A DNA stretch of 64,000 nt from Paludibacteraceae bacterium (GTDB lineage: Bacteria > Bacteroidota > Bacteroidia > Bacteroidales > Paludibacteraceae), in the NCBI GenBank assembly GCA_017509715.1, contig JAFWOU010000001.1, positions 62,001 to 126,000 of the forward strand, read 5' to 3'. A program made the position numbers and the translations under genes. This document shows, in pieces, positions 7,859-18,174 of this stretch. Below the pieces are notes generated by a model. The model made no database searches, was not told the DNA's origin, and saw nothing but the letters and a program-made list of their open reading frames with translations. Positions within the stretch are counted from its first letter, which is position 1; every line of letters starts with the position of its first letter.

Positions 7859-9553
7859 TTAATAGTGGAACGAACTACCACCCACGAACTCACGCAACAA
7901 GGACGTTGGCGGAATTTCCTTCTCGGGTATAGGTATGAAGTATTGCAGGAACTTGATCAGACGATGTGCCTCGGTATACTCCTCGCAGTACTTCGGTACT
8001 TCCTGTAGGATAGGTTCGGCATGACGCTTCAGGACGGCCAACTCGAAGAGCAGGGCCGAGTTGAACATCACGTCGGCTTCCTCCTGGAACGGATAGATCC
8101 ATTTATCCTCGCCGCGACGCACACTCGGGCTACGAGCTATCGTCTCACGGGCCGAGTAGCCACGATACTTGTAGTCGCGCACAATACGGCGCAGCAGACG
8201 AATATCGGTGGTCGGTATCCAGTTGTGGTTGTCGATATTGATGGTCGTCAATGCCGATACGTAAATTTTGAACGTCAAACTCCGTGCCACATCGGGCAAA
8301 ATAATCGGATTAAGTGCATGCAGACCCTCGATGACCAGCACGTTGTTCTTCTCCAGCTTCAGCTTATGACCCTCAAACTGGCGTGCTCCTTTCTCGAAGG
8401 AGAAGGTAGGCAGGTCCACTTCCTTGCCGTCCAGCAGGTCGTGCATTTGCTGACGGAAGAAGGGCAGGTCTACAGCCTCTACATTCTCAAAATCCCAATC
8501 GCCGTTTTCGTCGCGAGGGGTGTCTTCACGATTGACGAAATAGTCGTCCATCGAGATCACTACCGGGCGAATACCGTTGACCAGCAACTGGATCTGCAGA
8601 CGCTTGGAGAACGTGGTCTTACCCGAGGAGGACGGACCGGCGATAAAGATCAGCTTGGGTTGCTTTTCCGCGATTTGATCGGCTATCTGGGCCACTTTCT
8701 TCTCGTGCAGCGCCTCAGCCAACTTGATCAACTCGAACGAACGGTTGTTCTTGCAAGCGATATTGAAGTCGCTCACGTTATGGATATGCAGCAACTTGTT
8801 CCAATAGCTGAACTCCGAGAAGATCTGGAACATATTGTCCTGCACCAGCTTATCCTCCAGTCGATCCGGATTGGCACGGTTCGGAATACGGAGCAACATG
8901 CCGTCGTGATAAGGCTCCAGGTCGAAGATATTCACGTAGCCGGTAGAGGGCATGGTGCTGCTGGTATAGTAGTCGATATAGTCGCCCATGCGGAAATAGC
9001 GGCAGTAGGGATTGCCCAGGGTCTCAAAGATGGTGGACTCGCCGTCGGCACGGGCGCCGAACATCTTGATGACCTCCTTGGTCTGCTTCTCCTCCTCATG
9101 GATCGGACGATTCTCATGGATAATGCCCCACATACGATTCTTGATGGCATCCACCATCTCCGGCGTCAGTACGGGTTCGCCGGCCTCTGCATTCAGGTCG
9201 CCATTCTTCGGCATACGCCATTGCAAAGTGCAGTAGTATCCCTTGCTGATCGGGTGCTCGATACGCAGGTCAGCACGCGGATAGAGTTCGTTGATGGCAC
9301 ACGCCAGGATCATATTCAGCGTACGCACATAGCAACGCATTCCGCTGGGCGAACTGGCATCCAGAAACTCCACATCCTTGGGTTTGTAGAGGAGGAAGTC
9401 CAGATTCTCGACCTTGTAATTGACGTGAGCTGCTATGATCGGGTAGCGAAGTTGCACACCTATCTTATCCTTCAACTCAATCAGGGAAATTCCACGCGGC
9501 ACCTCATGATAGGTGTGGGTATTTTTGCAATAGACAGTAATTGTGGGTTCCAT
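7859..9553 (-). CDS. Uridine kinase-like nucleoside kinase with TGS-like N-terminal domain
   Basis: The 564-residue cytosolic protein has a TGS/ubiquitin-like start (residues 1-65), a threonyl-tRNA synthetase-like second domain (about 70-260) and a C-terminal phosphoribulokinase/uridine kinase P-loop domain. The Walker A GPSSSGKT is at 306-313, followed by VISMDDYFVNRE and VIEGLHALNP. This three-part architecture is common in Bacteroidota and Firmicutes, where it is usually labelled nucleoside kinase. The phosphate acceptor has not been settled. It lies 12 bp downstream of kdsD in the same run. Confidence 0.88.
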   Translation of the reverse strand: MEPTITVYCKNTHTYHEVPRGISLIELKDKIGVQLRYPIIAAHVNYKVENLDFLLYKPKDVEFLDASSPSGMRCYVRTLNMILACAINELYPRADLRIEHPISKGYYCTLQWRMPKNGDLNAEAGEPVLTPEMVDAIKNRMWGIIHENRPIHEEEKQTKEVIKMFGARADGESTIFETLGNPYCRYFRMGDYIDYYTSSTMPSTGYVNIFDLEPYHDGMLLRIPNRANPDRLEDKLVQDNMFQIFSEFSYWNKLLHIHNVSDFNIACKNNRSFELIKLAEALHEKKVAQIADQIAEKQPKLIFIAGPSSSGKTTFSKRLQIQLLVNGIRPVVISMDDYFVNREDTPRDENGDWDFENVEAVDLPFFRQQMHDLLDGKEVDLPTFSFEKGARQFEGHKLKLEKNNVLVIEGLHALNPIILPDVARSLTFKIYVSALTTINIDNHNWIPTTDIRLLRRIVRDYKYRGYSARETIARSPSVRRGEDKWIYPFQEEADVMFNSALLFELAVLKRHAEPILQEVPKYCEEYTEAHRLIKFLQYFIPIPEKEIPPTSLLREFVGGSSFHY

Positions 9554-9565
9554 ACGTATGTTGGA

Positions 9566-10519
9566 TTAATTAAAATCTATAATATGATGTATCGACAGTA
9601 TGCCGAGTATCTCGGTGGATTCGGGTGTCTCGGTGACAGCCAGGGTCGTGATGTTGTGCTTGTCCATCAGCTCGAGCGCATCGCTCATGAGGGCATCGCG
9701 ATGGATATGCTTGTAGCTCGGCGTCATGATGTCGGCCGCCACGAGCGCATCCAGTTGCGGACGGTTCTCGATCGCGCGACGCAGGTCGCCATCGGTGATA
9801 ATACCCCGGCAGGCATCGCCCTCGTAGACCATGGTCATACCCATATGGCCTTTCGACATCTCCAGCACCAGTTCGCGCAGCGGCGTCGCAGTCTGTACGT
9901 GCGGCACATACTGCTGCATATGCTGGCCAACGCGTCCTAAGAGTTTGCGCCCTAAGGCACCGCCGGGATGGTAGACGGCAAAGTTCTCGGCCCGAAAGCG
10001 CCGTTTCTCCATCAGGCAGACTACGAGCGCATCGCCCAGCATACAGGTGGCCGTCGTGCTGGTGGTGGGTGCCAAGCCGAGCGGACAAGCCTCGCGGTCC
10101 ACATGCATCGAGAGGACGATGTCGCAGCTCTTGGCCAAGCGTGACTGCTCATCACCCGTCATGGCGATCAGTCGGCAGCCTATCTTACGCAGCGGATCGA
10201 TGACGGAGAGTATCTCGTTGGTCTCGCCGCTGTTGCTCACCAGCATGACGATATCCTCGCGGCATACCATGCCCAGGTCGCCATGCACAGCCTCCGCTGC
10301 ATTGACGAAGATAGCCTGCGTGCCGGTGGAAGCCAAGGACGAGGCGATCTTATGGCCGATGATACCGGTCTTGCCGATACCCATGATGACCAGTTTGCCC
10401 CGGCAGGCATATATCGCCTCCACCGTCTCATCAAAACGGCTGTCAATCTGACGACTCAGATGTTCCAGTTCCTGTATTTCCTCCGCGAAAATCTGTTTCG
10501 CACGTTCGCTATGCGTCAT
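9566..10519 (-). CDS. kdsD: Arabinose-5-phosphate isomerase (KpsF/GutQ family)
   Basis: KdsD interconverts ribulose 5-phosphate and arabinose 5-phosphate, the first committed step to the Kdo sugar of lipopolysaccharide. The 317-residue protein has the usual order: an SIS sugar isomerase domain (GIGKTGIIGHKIASSLASTG near residue 50, then SNSGETNE and PTTSTT) and two CBS domains, the second ending VTETPESTEILGILSIHH. The start overlaps the stop of kdsA by 4 bp. This pairing with kdsA makes the Kdo assignment firm compared with the gut-operon homologue GutQ. Confidence 0.95.
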   Translation of the reverse strand: MTHSERAKQIFAEEIQELEHLSRQIDSRFDETVEAIYACRGKLVIMGIGKTGIIGHKIASSLASTGTQAIFVNAAEAVHGDLGMVCREDIVMLVSNSGETNEILSVIDPLRKIGCRLIAMTGDEQSRLAKSCDIVLSMHVDREACPLGLAPTTSTTATCMLGDALVVCLMEKRRFRAENFAVYHPGGALGRKLLGRVGQHMQQYVPHVQTATPLRELVLEMSKGHMGMTMVYEGDACRGIITDGDLRRAIENRPQLDALVAADIMTPSYKHIHRDALMSDALELMDKHNITTLAVTETPESTEILGILSIHHIIDFN

Positions 10520-11304
10520 AGTGTCTGCGTTAGTTCGTGTATCTGTTTGGCTTGCTGCAGGATATGCTCTATATCGCTCAGGCGCACCTGATTAGCTGCA
10601 TCGCTGATGGCCTCTTCCGGACGGGGATGTACCTCCAGGAACAGGCCGTCCACACCTACGGCCAAGGCGGCCCGCATCAGGTGGGGCACCATCTCGCGGT
10701 TGCCACCGGTGATGCCTTGCTGACTGCTGGGCTGCTGTACGGAATGCGTGGCGTCAAAGATGACGGGACAGCCGAACCGGCGCATTTCCACCAGTCCGGT
10801 CATATCCACTACCAGCCGGCCGTAGCCGAAGCTGGATCCGCGTTCCGTGAGCCATATGCCGTCCTGCCGTCCGTCGCGTACCGCTGCTATCTTATCGATC
10901 GCACCGCGCATATCCCAGGGCGCCATGAACTGCCCTTTCTTGACGTTCACGATACGTCCGGTACGGGCTGCGGCTTGCAGCAGGTCGGTCTGACGACTCA
11001 GGAAAGCGGGTATCTGCAGCACATCCGCCACTTCGCTCACCGGGGCACATTGCCACGACTCATGCACATCGGTCACGATAGGCAACGAGAACTGCTCTTT
11101 GACCTCTTGCAGGATCTTGAGCCCCTCGTCCATACCTATGCCGCGGGCAGAAGCGCTGGTGCGATTGGCCTTGTCGAACGACGACTTAAAATAAAGCGTC
11201 ATGCCCAGCCGGCCGCACACCTCACGGAGGCGTTCGGCGGTCTGCATCACGATGTCGCGACGCTCGATGGCGCAGGGCCCGGCTATGAGCAGGAGCGGTT
11301 TCAT
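10516..11304 (-). CDS. kdsA: 3-deoxy-8-phosphooctulonate synthase (Kdo8P synthase)
   Basis: KdsA condenses arabinose 5-phosphate with phosphoenolpyruvate to Kdo 8-phosphate for lipid A core assembly. The 262-residue protein shows IAGPCAIE at the N-terminus, KSSFDKANRTS, VTDVHE, KKGQFMAPWDM and FDATHSVQQPS, all family motifs. It overlaps kdsD at its 3' end and the GH16-like gene at its 5' end by 4 bp each (ATGA junctions), so translation of the three is probably coupled. Confidence 0.97.
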   Translation of the reverse strand: MKPLLLIAGPCAIERRDIVMQTAERLREVCGRLGMTLYFKSSFDKANRTSASARGIGMDEGLKILQEVKEQFSLPIVTDVHESWQCAPVSEVADVLQIPAFLSRQTDLLQAAARTGRIVNVKKGQFMAPWDMRGAIDKIAAVRDGRQDGIWLTERGSSFGYGRLVVDMTGLVEMRRFGCPVIFDATHSVQQPSSQQGITGGNREMVPHLMRAALAVGVDGLFLEVHPRPEEAISDAANQVRLSDIEHILQQAKQIHELTQTL

Positions 11305-12623
11305 TTGACGTGCTTATATACGCGTATCCAAGCTACGTTGAGCGTACCCTCCATGGCTTTCTGCTGCTCGTCGATGAACGACGAGATGGCCAGGAAGAGC
11401 GGCTCCTTAGGCAGGTTGTAGGAGGTGCGATATACCTCCAAGTTGTTGACATACCAGATCAGTTCGCGCTCGGTCCAACGAAGCGTGTAGATATAGTACT
11501 TGGTGGGCGATATACCACGCAGGGTGGTGCCGTCGAAGCCTTTCTCCTTGTAGTTGCCCATGGTGATACGCTTGCCGTTGTAGTGGAAGAGGCTGATCAT
11601 CGGCAGTTTCTTGCCCGAACCCAACCATACGGCGTGGTGAATATCACCCTCCGTACGCAGTTTCACCATGAACATACCCTCTTTCTGACGGAAGGCATCA
11701 GCCGTCTGGATAATATCGCTCGTATATTCGAAGTCCTTGTTGATGAATCCTTTCTTCGGGTCCCAAGCCGGTGCGGTCACATGCTCGTTCTTGGTGAACA
11801 AGCAGAGCTTGGCATCCATCGTACCTACGTTCTTGCCGCCGTTGTTGGCCTGCTGCTCGTTAGCAAACGAGTGCTGCTGCTTCAGCTTCGGATTGTCGTA
11901 CGCGAAACCAGGCTTCCATGCCGACTCCGACATGCGGATCCACTCAAACTCGTCCTTAAAGGTCTCCTTCCTGCTCTCCAGTTCCTCGATCTGCTTGCGG
12001 TCTTCCTTGAAGAAATACTGGATATCGGCCATCGCTGCCAGTTGCTTGTAGCGCACCTCTTGCTGGTACTCATCCGTGGTCTTCCAGCGCTTGGGGTTGC
12101 TCCAGAAAGCGTGCTGCTCTTTGTACTCGGGCGTCGACACCTCAGCCACCAAGGCGCGGAAGCGATCCGGCGTCTTCGAACTGCGGAAACGGATATAGGC
12201 CTTGAAGTCAGCCGACTTCTCAAACTCGGCCCATTGCTTGAGTTCCAACGAGTTGCGCACCTCTTTCTTGCTCTGCAGCTTGATGTAGTTCGGACTCTGG
12301 CGGAACTCCATATAGTCCTTCAGACGCTGGCTATTCTCCAGCTCCAGGTAGAGTTGCAACTCCTTATCATGCAGCATCTTTTTATACTGACTGATAGTCT
12401 CATAGATTGAAGTACTCTTGTACTTGGTGTGTACCCAGTTGTACTTCTTCTGCTGAAATTCCTTGCTCTCGACCACTTGCTTGAGCTCGAGATACTCTTT
12501 CATTTCAGCCGACTGCTCAATCTGACGATAACGTGCGATACGCTCCTCCTGAGCAATCATGTTGCGCTCCATCTTGTCCGTGGAATGGAGACGACCGGTT
12601 AATCTTGATAAGAAAAGATTCAT
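11301..12623 (-). CDS. GH16/concanavalin-like domain protein with N-terminal helical repeats
   Basis: The 440-residue protein has no signal peptide or membrane helix and is predicted cytosolic. Residues 25-230 are strongly helical and charged, with a loosely repeated pattern of 20-30 residues (YLELKQVVESKEF, YMEFRQSPNYIKL, WAEFEKSADFKAYIRF). Residues 245-440 resemble a GH16/laminarinase-like beta-sandwich: APAWDPKKGFINKDFEYTSD, GMFMVKLRTEGDIHHAVWL and TLRWTERELIWYVNN. The GH16 catalytic pattern E-x-D-x-E that should follow the HHAVWL strand is not visible (LPMISLFHYNGK stands there), so hydrolase activity is doubtful. It lies between the LOG gene and kdsA with a 4-bp overlap. A role near Kdo or envelope synthesis is only suggested by position. 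Confidence 0.6.
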   Translation of the reverse strand: MNLFLSRLTGRLHSTDKMERNMIAQEERIARYRQIEQSAEMKEYLELKQVVESKEFQQKKYNWVHTKYKSTSIYETISQYKKMLHDKELQLYLELENSQRLKDYMEFRQSPNYIKLQSKKEVRNSLELKQWAEFEKSADFKAYIRFRSSKTPDRFRALVAEVSTPEYKEQHAFWSNPKRWKTTDEYQQEVRYKQLAAMADIQYFFKEDRKQIEELESRKETFKDEFEWIRMSESAWKPGFAYDNPKLKQQHSFANEQQANNGGKNVGTMDAKLCLFTKNEHVTAPAWDPKKGFINKDFEYTSDIIQTADAFRQKEGMFMVKLRTEGDIHHAVWLGSGKKLPMISLFHYNGKRITMGNYKEKGFDGTTLRGISPTKYYIYTLRWTERELIWYVNNLEVYRTSYNLPKEPLFLAISSFIDEQQKAMEGTLNVAWIRVYKHVK

Positions 12624-12635
12624 ACTAAAAAGGTA

Positions 12636-13166
12636 TTAATGGATCATTTGATATATTTCTTCCAAACTATCTACATAGATTGGTTTGTAACTTTCCTCTT
12701 TCGGCAGGAACTGCAACCTGCGCATATGCTCCGCCAGGTGCTTCAGATCGTCGTAGAAGCCCCGGTAATTGAGCACATAGAGCGGTTTGCGATGTTCTCC
12801 CACCGTACCGCTGGCCAGAACATCCATCATCTCGTCCAGCGTGCCGTAGCTGCCCGGCAGGCAGATGAAGCAATCGGCCTGTTCGCGCATCCGTTGCTTA
12901 CGCTCCGCCATATTGGCCACCTCAATCAGTTCGTCGCAGTTGTGTGCCAGCCGACCGGCCGCCTTGATGCGGGGCGGTATGACGCCTATCACGTGGGCTC
13001 CCGCCGCCTTGGCAGCATCGCTCACGTGGGTCATCAGTCCGCCCGTAGCACCGCCATACACCAGCGTATGACCGTGCTCGCCCAGCCATCGGCCCAACGC
13101 ATCTCCCAGCGCCAGATACTCGGCCGGGATCACGTCCTTTGCACTACAATAAACTGCGATTTTCAT
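12636..13166 (-). CDS. LOG family protein (TIGR00730, lysine decarboxylase-like Rossmann fold)
   Basis: The 176-residue cytosolic protein has the start IAVYCSAKDVIPAEY and the nucleotide-binding GATGGLMTHVSDAAK of LOG proteins. Members include cytokinin-activating nucleoside 5'-monophosphate phosphoribohydrolases, and most bacterial members have no assigned role. The signature is normally PGGxGTxxE; here it reads PGSYGTLDE (about residues 103-111), a Gly to Ser change, while the Thr and catalytic-type Glu remain. It follows gyrB by 31 bp and precedes the GH16-like gene by 12 bp. Confidence 0.85.
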   Translation of the reverse strand: MKIAVYCSAKDVIPAEYLALGDALGRWLGEHGHTLVYGGATGGLMTHVSDAAKAAGAHVIGVIPPRIKAAGRLAHNCDELIEVANMAERKQRMREQADCFICLPGSYGTLDEMMDVLASGTVGEHRKPLYVLNYRGFYDDLKHLAEHMRRLQFLPKEESYKPIYVDSLEEIYQMIH

Positions 13167-13197
13167 ATTTTCACATTTTTACACTGTCAAGATTGAC

Positions 13198-15342
<2,145 letters not shown>

Positions 15343-15359
15343 TTAGGAATTTTCGCTTT

Positions 15360-16880
15360 TTAGGCCTTTATGAGCCCTTTTTCTGCCGCCAGTTGCATCA
15401 AATAGGCCTTGGCGGGCTCGTACTCATTGGGGATCACACCGTCTAATATAGCGTCCTTTATGGCCGCTTTGAGTTCGCCCACGGTAGAGCAGGGCTCCAG
15501 GCCCAACAGTTGCATAATCTCCTCGCCCTTCACAGGCGGCTGGAAATTGCGGATACGGTCGCGTTCCTCGAGTTCCACCATCTTCTCTCTTACAAGCTGA
15601 TAATTCCGATGGAATCGGGCCACTTTCTCTTCGTTGCGGCTCGTGATATCCGCATCGCAGAGCAACATCAGGTCCTCGATATCATCGCCCGCTTCGAAGA
15701 GCAGACGGCGTACGGCCGAGTCGGTCACGGTGTCCTCTATGAGGTGGATTGGCCGCATATGCAGGTCCACCATCTTCTGGACATATTGCATCTTCTCATT
15801 GAGGGGCAACTTCATCGTGCGGAAGATCTTGGGGATCATCTTGCTACCGATATAGTTATGGTTTCGGAACGTCCATCCCGCCTGCGGGTCCCAGGCCTTG
15901 GAGCGCGGTTTGCCGATATCGTGCAAGAGCGCTGCCCAACGCAGCCAGAGTTCATGGTCTGAAGGCTGAATGCTGACGGCCGATGGCTGTCGCAACGCGA
16001 CATTATCCACCACCCGTAGCGTATGCAGGAATACGTCCTTATGTCCCCGACCGGACTTTACCTCCACGCCTTTCAATGCCGCCAGTTCGGGAAAGATGAG
16101 GGGCAGCAGGCCCGTCTTGTCGAGCAATAGCCAGCCCTCGGAGGGACGACGGCTCAGCATGATCTTATGCAGCTCCTCGTTGATGCGTTCCTTGGTGATG
16201 ATCTTGATGCGTTCTTTGTTTCGCACGATGGCATCAAAGGTCTCGCCATCCAGGTTGAAACCCAGTTGCGTAGCAAAGCGGATGGCCCGCATCATGCGCA
16301 GCGGGTCGTCCGAGTAGGTGATGTCCGGATCCAGGGGCGTACGGATGATGCAACGCTCCAGATCGCCCATTCCGTCGAATGGGTCTACGAGTTCGCCGTA
16401 TTCCTTGTCGCCTACCACCTTTCGCCCTTCGCCATTATTCAGACATATGGCCATGGCGTTGATGGTAAAGTCGCGGCGATTCTGGTCCTCCTGGAGCGTA
16501 CCATCCTCCACAATGGGGTTTCGGCTATCGCGGGTATAACTCTCCCGGCGTGCACCGACAAACTCCAGCTCCAGGTCTTTCTTCTTGACTTGTGCTGTTC
16601 CGTAAGTCTTGAATACCGACAGGTGTGCGCCCTTGCCCATGCGTTTCGCCACCGCTTCCGCCAGCAGAATACCAATACCAGAACGACCGCCTTCTGAATG
16701 CTGATGGCTGACGGCTGACGGCCCCTTCGCCACCACTACATCAATATCCGTGCTCGGTCGGTGGAGGATCAGGTCGCGCACCCAGCCGCCTATCACGTAG
16801 CACTCCAGCCCCAGACGGTCGGCTTCCTCGCCTATCATCCGGAGAATAGGATCCTGTATTTTCTCGCTTGTGATACGCAT
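15360..16880 (-). CDS. cca: CCA-adding tRNA nucleotidyltransferase with HD domain
   Basis: This enzyme builds or repairs the 3' CCA of tRNAs. The 506-residue protein has the class II nucleotidyltransferase head (VIGGWVRDLILHRPSTDIDVV with the catalytic D-x-D), RRDFTINAMA, the RNA-binding RMMRAIRFATQLGF segment and an HD domain (LLHDIGKP). Two low-complexity insertions are present. One sits just after the D-x-D strand (GPSAVSHQHSEGGRSG) and the other just before the HD motif (RQPSAVSIQPSDHE). Both come from four tandem CTGAYGG-type heptamers and read in frame. The rest looks complete, so the gene is probably active. It lies 3 bp downstream of the flavodoxin gene. Confidence 0.95.
   Translation of the reverse strand: MRITSEKIQDPILRMIGEEADRLGLECYVIGGWVRDLILHRPSTDIDVVVAKGPSAVSHQHSEGGRSGIGILLAEAVAKRMGKGAHLSVFKTYGTAQVKKKDLELEFVGARRESYTRDSRNPIVEDGTLQEDQNRRDFTINAMAICLNNGEGRKVVGDKEYGELVDPFDGMGDLERCIIRTPLDPDITYSDDPLRMMRAIRFATQLGFNLDGETFDAIVRNKERIKIITKERINEELHKIMLSRRPSEGWLLLDKTGLLPLIFPELAALKGVEVKSGRGHKDVFLHTLRVVDNVALRQPSAVSIQPSDHELWLRWAALLHDIGKPRSKAWDPQAGWTFRNHNYIGSKMIPKIFRTMKLPLNEKMQYVQKMVDLHMRPIHLIEDTVTDSAVRRLLFEAGDDIEDLMLLCDADITSRNEEKVARFHRNYQLVREKMVELEERDRIRNFQPPVKGEEIMQLLGLEPCSTVGELKAAIKDAILDGVIPNEYEPAKAYLMQLAAEKGLIKA
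15959..15986 (+). repeat. Four tandem heptamers (CTGAYGG family) inside cca, HD side
   Basis: Units on the plus strand are CTGAAGG, CTGAATG, CTGACGG and CCGATGG, with a partial fifth (CTGTCGC). They encode an insertion immediately upstream of the HD-domain motif. The same family occurs at 16695-16722 in the same gene. Confidence 0.85.
16695..16722 (+). repeat. Four tandem heptamers (CTGAYGG family) inside cca, catalytic side
   Basis: Units on the plus strand are CTGAATG, CTGATGG, CTGACGG and CTGACGG. They encode an insertion right after the catalytic D-x-D strand of the nucleotidyltransferase domain. Confidence 0.87.
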
Positions 16881-16883
16881 GAT

Positions 16884-17393
16884 TTAGTGCTTATTCATCA
16901 GTTTGCCCTTCTTCCATTTCAACGTGGGATAGGTCTTCTTCAGGTACGCCTCGGCACCCTCTATACCGCTACTACCGCTCGTAGCGAACGGGATGAGCAC
17001 TTTGCCCTCCAGTTGCGGCAGGTTGTTGTCGATCCACGAGTTGATGATACGCGGACAGATACCCCACCAGATGGGGAATCCCACATAGATGGTGTCGTAG
17101 GGAAGGATGTTGGTGCATTGCTTGATCGTAGGACGTGCCTCGGGGTCGTTCATCTCGACGGACGAACGCGACTTCTTGTTGCGCCAATCCAGGTCGGCAG
17201 CTGTATATTTTTCAGCCGGTTCGATCTCCCAAAGCGTAGCCTTATGCTCGCGGGCCAGGCGCTGGGCAGCGGCCTTGGTTGTTCCCGTCGCCGAGAAATA
17301 AACCACCATCGTTTTCTTGGTTTTCTGTACGTTCTGTGCGCTTACCGGCAGAAGCATCATCGCTGCCAGGGCTATAAAAAGTATTCGTTTCAT
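16884..17393 (-). CDS. Exported flavodoxin-like protein
   Basis: The 169-residue protein starts with a signal peptide (MKRILFIALAAMMLLPVSAQ) and continues with a flavodoxin fold. TMVVYFSATGTTKAAAQRLA is the FMN phosphate-binding loop, and VGFPIWWGICPRIINSWID is the second FMN-contact region typical of the flavodoxin_4 group. An exported flavodoxin would carry electrons in the periplasm; its partner is unknown. It is first in a two-gene unit with cca (3-bp gap) and has its own promoter at 17419-17450. Confidence 0.85.
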   Translation of the reverse strand: MKRILFIALAAMMLLPVSAQNVQKTKKTMVVYFSATGTTKAAAQRLAREHKATLWEIEPAEKYTAADLDWRNKKSRSSVEMNDPEARPTIKQCTNILPYDTIYVGFPIWWGICPRIINSWIDNNLPQLEGKVLIPFATSGSSGIEGAEAYLKKTYPTLKWKKGKLMNKH

Positions 17394-17418
17394 AAATGAT
17401 TATATTCCAATATTGCTG

Positions 17419-17450
17419 CAAAATTACTACTTTTTTGGAATATATGCAAG
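17419..17450 (-). promoter_or_regulatory. Bacteroidetes-type promoter for the flavodoxin-cca unit
   Basis: On the minus strand a -33 CTTGCATATA (first four bases at 17447-17450) is followed after 20 bp by -7 TAATTTTG (17419-17426), 25 nt before the flavodoxin ATG. Confidence 0.75.
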
Positions 17451-17489
17451 TTTTGGGGCAAAAAAATCGATATTTTTGCAGAATAGGAT

Positions 17490-17636
17490 GTCGCTATGTC
17501 GCTGTTTAGACGGTGTGGTTTTGGAACTTTGAGACTTTGATGAGATTTTGTAAACAAATGATATTCTGCAAGTTATTACCAATAGTCTCAATAATCTCAA
17601 TAATCTCATGCAAAAAATAAAGAGCGACATAGCGAC
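17490..17636. repeat. Inverted repeat, 14-bp arms
   Basis: GTCGCTATGTCGCT at 17490-17503 is exactly complementary to AGCGACATAGCGAC at 17623-17636. The interior holds further imperfect complementary stretches: GAGACTTTGATGAGA on the left against TCTCAATAATCTCA on the right. A transcript could form a long hairpin. Confidence 0.75.
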
Positions 17637-17691
17637 AAAGCGACACGTAAAAAAGAAAACCGTCAAACCGTCAAACCGTCACGAAAAAATC

Positions 17692-17719
17692 GATTAGGGA
17701 TTATCGATTGTGGATTGTC
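17692..17719 (+). repeat. Four degenerate heptamers (GATTRKS family)
   Basis: The units are GATTAGG, GATTATC, GATTGTG and GATTGTC. Copy number and unit length match the arrays found inside genes, but this one is intergenic. Confidence 0.8.
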
Positions 17720-17744
17720 GAAGGGGCTATGGTGAGCCTGTGGT

Positions 17745-17788
17745 AAGGCTAATAACCAACGAATATCTAACGAATAACTAACGTTAGA
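17745..17788 (+). repeat. Four degenerate 11-mers
   Basis: The units are AAGGCTAATAA, CCAACGAATAT, CTAACGAATAA and CTAACGTTAGA, without spacers. The first and last are the most diverged. Confidence 0.65.
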
Positions 17789-17924
17789 CAGGGCTTAGGT
17801 ATGCTATATAGACGACGCTGACTCGTCGTCAAGGGGACGTACTGAAGAGTGTGGGTAAGGAACTTAATCTTAAGAATCGGACATTTTTGAGGGGAAAAAT
17901 AGGCATTTATAAACCATGGGAAAA

Positions 17925-17968
17925 CCATGACTTACCCATGACTTACCCATGACTTACCCATGACTTGC
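17925..17968 (+). repeat. Four tandem 11-mers CCATGACTTAC
   Basis: Three perfect copies of CCATGACTTAC are followed by one copy with a single change (CCATGACTTGC). The array lies between the two copies of the 20-bp direct repeat AATCTTAAGAATCGGACATT. Confidence 0.92.
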
Positions 17969-18174
17969 CCCTTAGTGAGCAAAATCTTAAGAATCGGACA
18001 TTATGCATGGGGCGTTTCATTACCGGATCGAATCCGTTGAGAAATCCCAACGGGAAAAGCCTCGATGATGATTTGTAGACCTGCTAATCACAAAAACTCT
18101 TCTTGATAAGTCCTATATTTTTTATGATACTCTCCATAGGTTTCAATTTTTCTGGAAAGTGTAAATATTAAATA

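Larger units (their letters stand above)
17451..18174. other. Repeat-filled non-coding block
   Basis: No convincing gene is present in this stretch. It holds a long inverted repeat (GTCGCTATGTCGCT at 17490-17503 with its exact complement at 17623-17636), 9-bp TCTCAATAA repeats (17586-17603), an 8-bp CCGTCAAA repeat (17660-17680), 7-bp and 11-bp arrays listed separately, a GACGACG/CGTCGTC hairpin (17811-17830), and a 20-bp direct repeat AATCTTAAGAATCGGACATT at 17866-17885 and 17983-18002. It marks the edge of the more A+T-rich accessory region. Confidence 0.75.

Noticed and set aside
8021..9940. 639-residue plus-strand frame opposite the nucleoside kinase and kdsD
   Set aside because: It spans two recognised genes on the opposite strand, including their junction, and has no protein-like features.
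17490..18002. CRISPR-like array in the non-coding block
   Set aside because: Repeats are 7-14 bp or single 20-bp pairs without regular unique spacers of 30 bp, and no cas gene is nearby.
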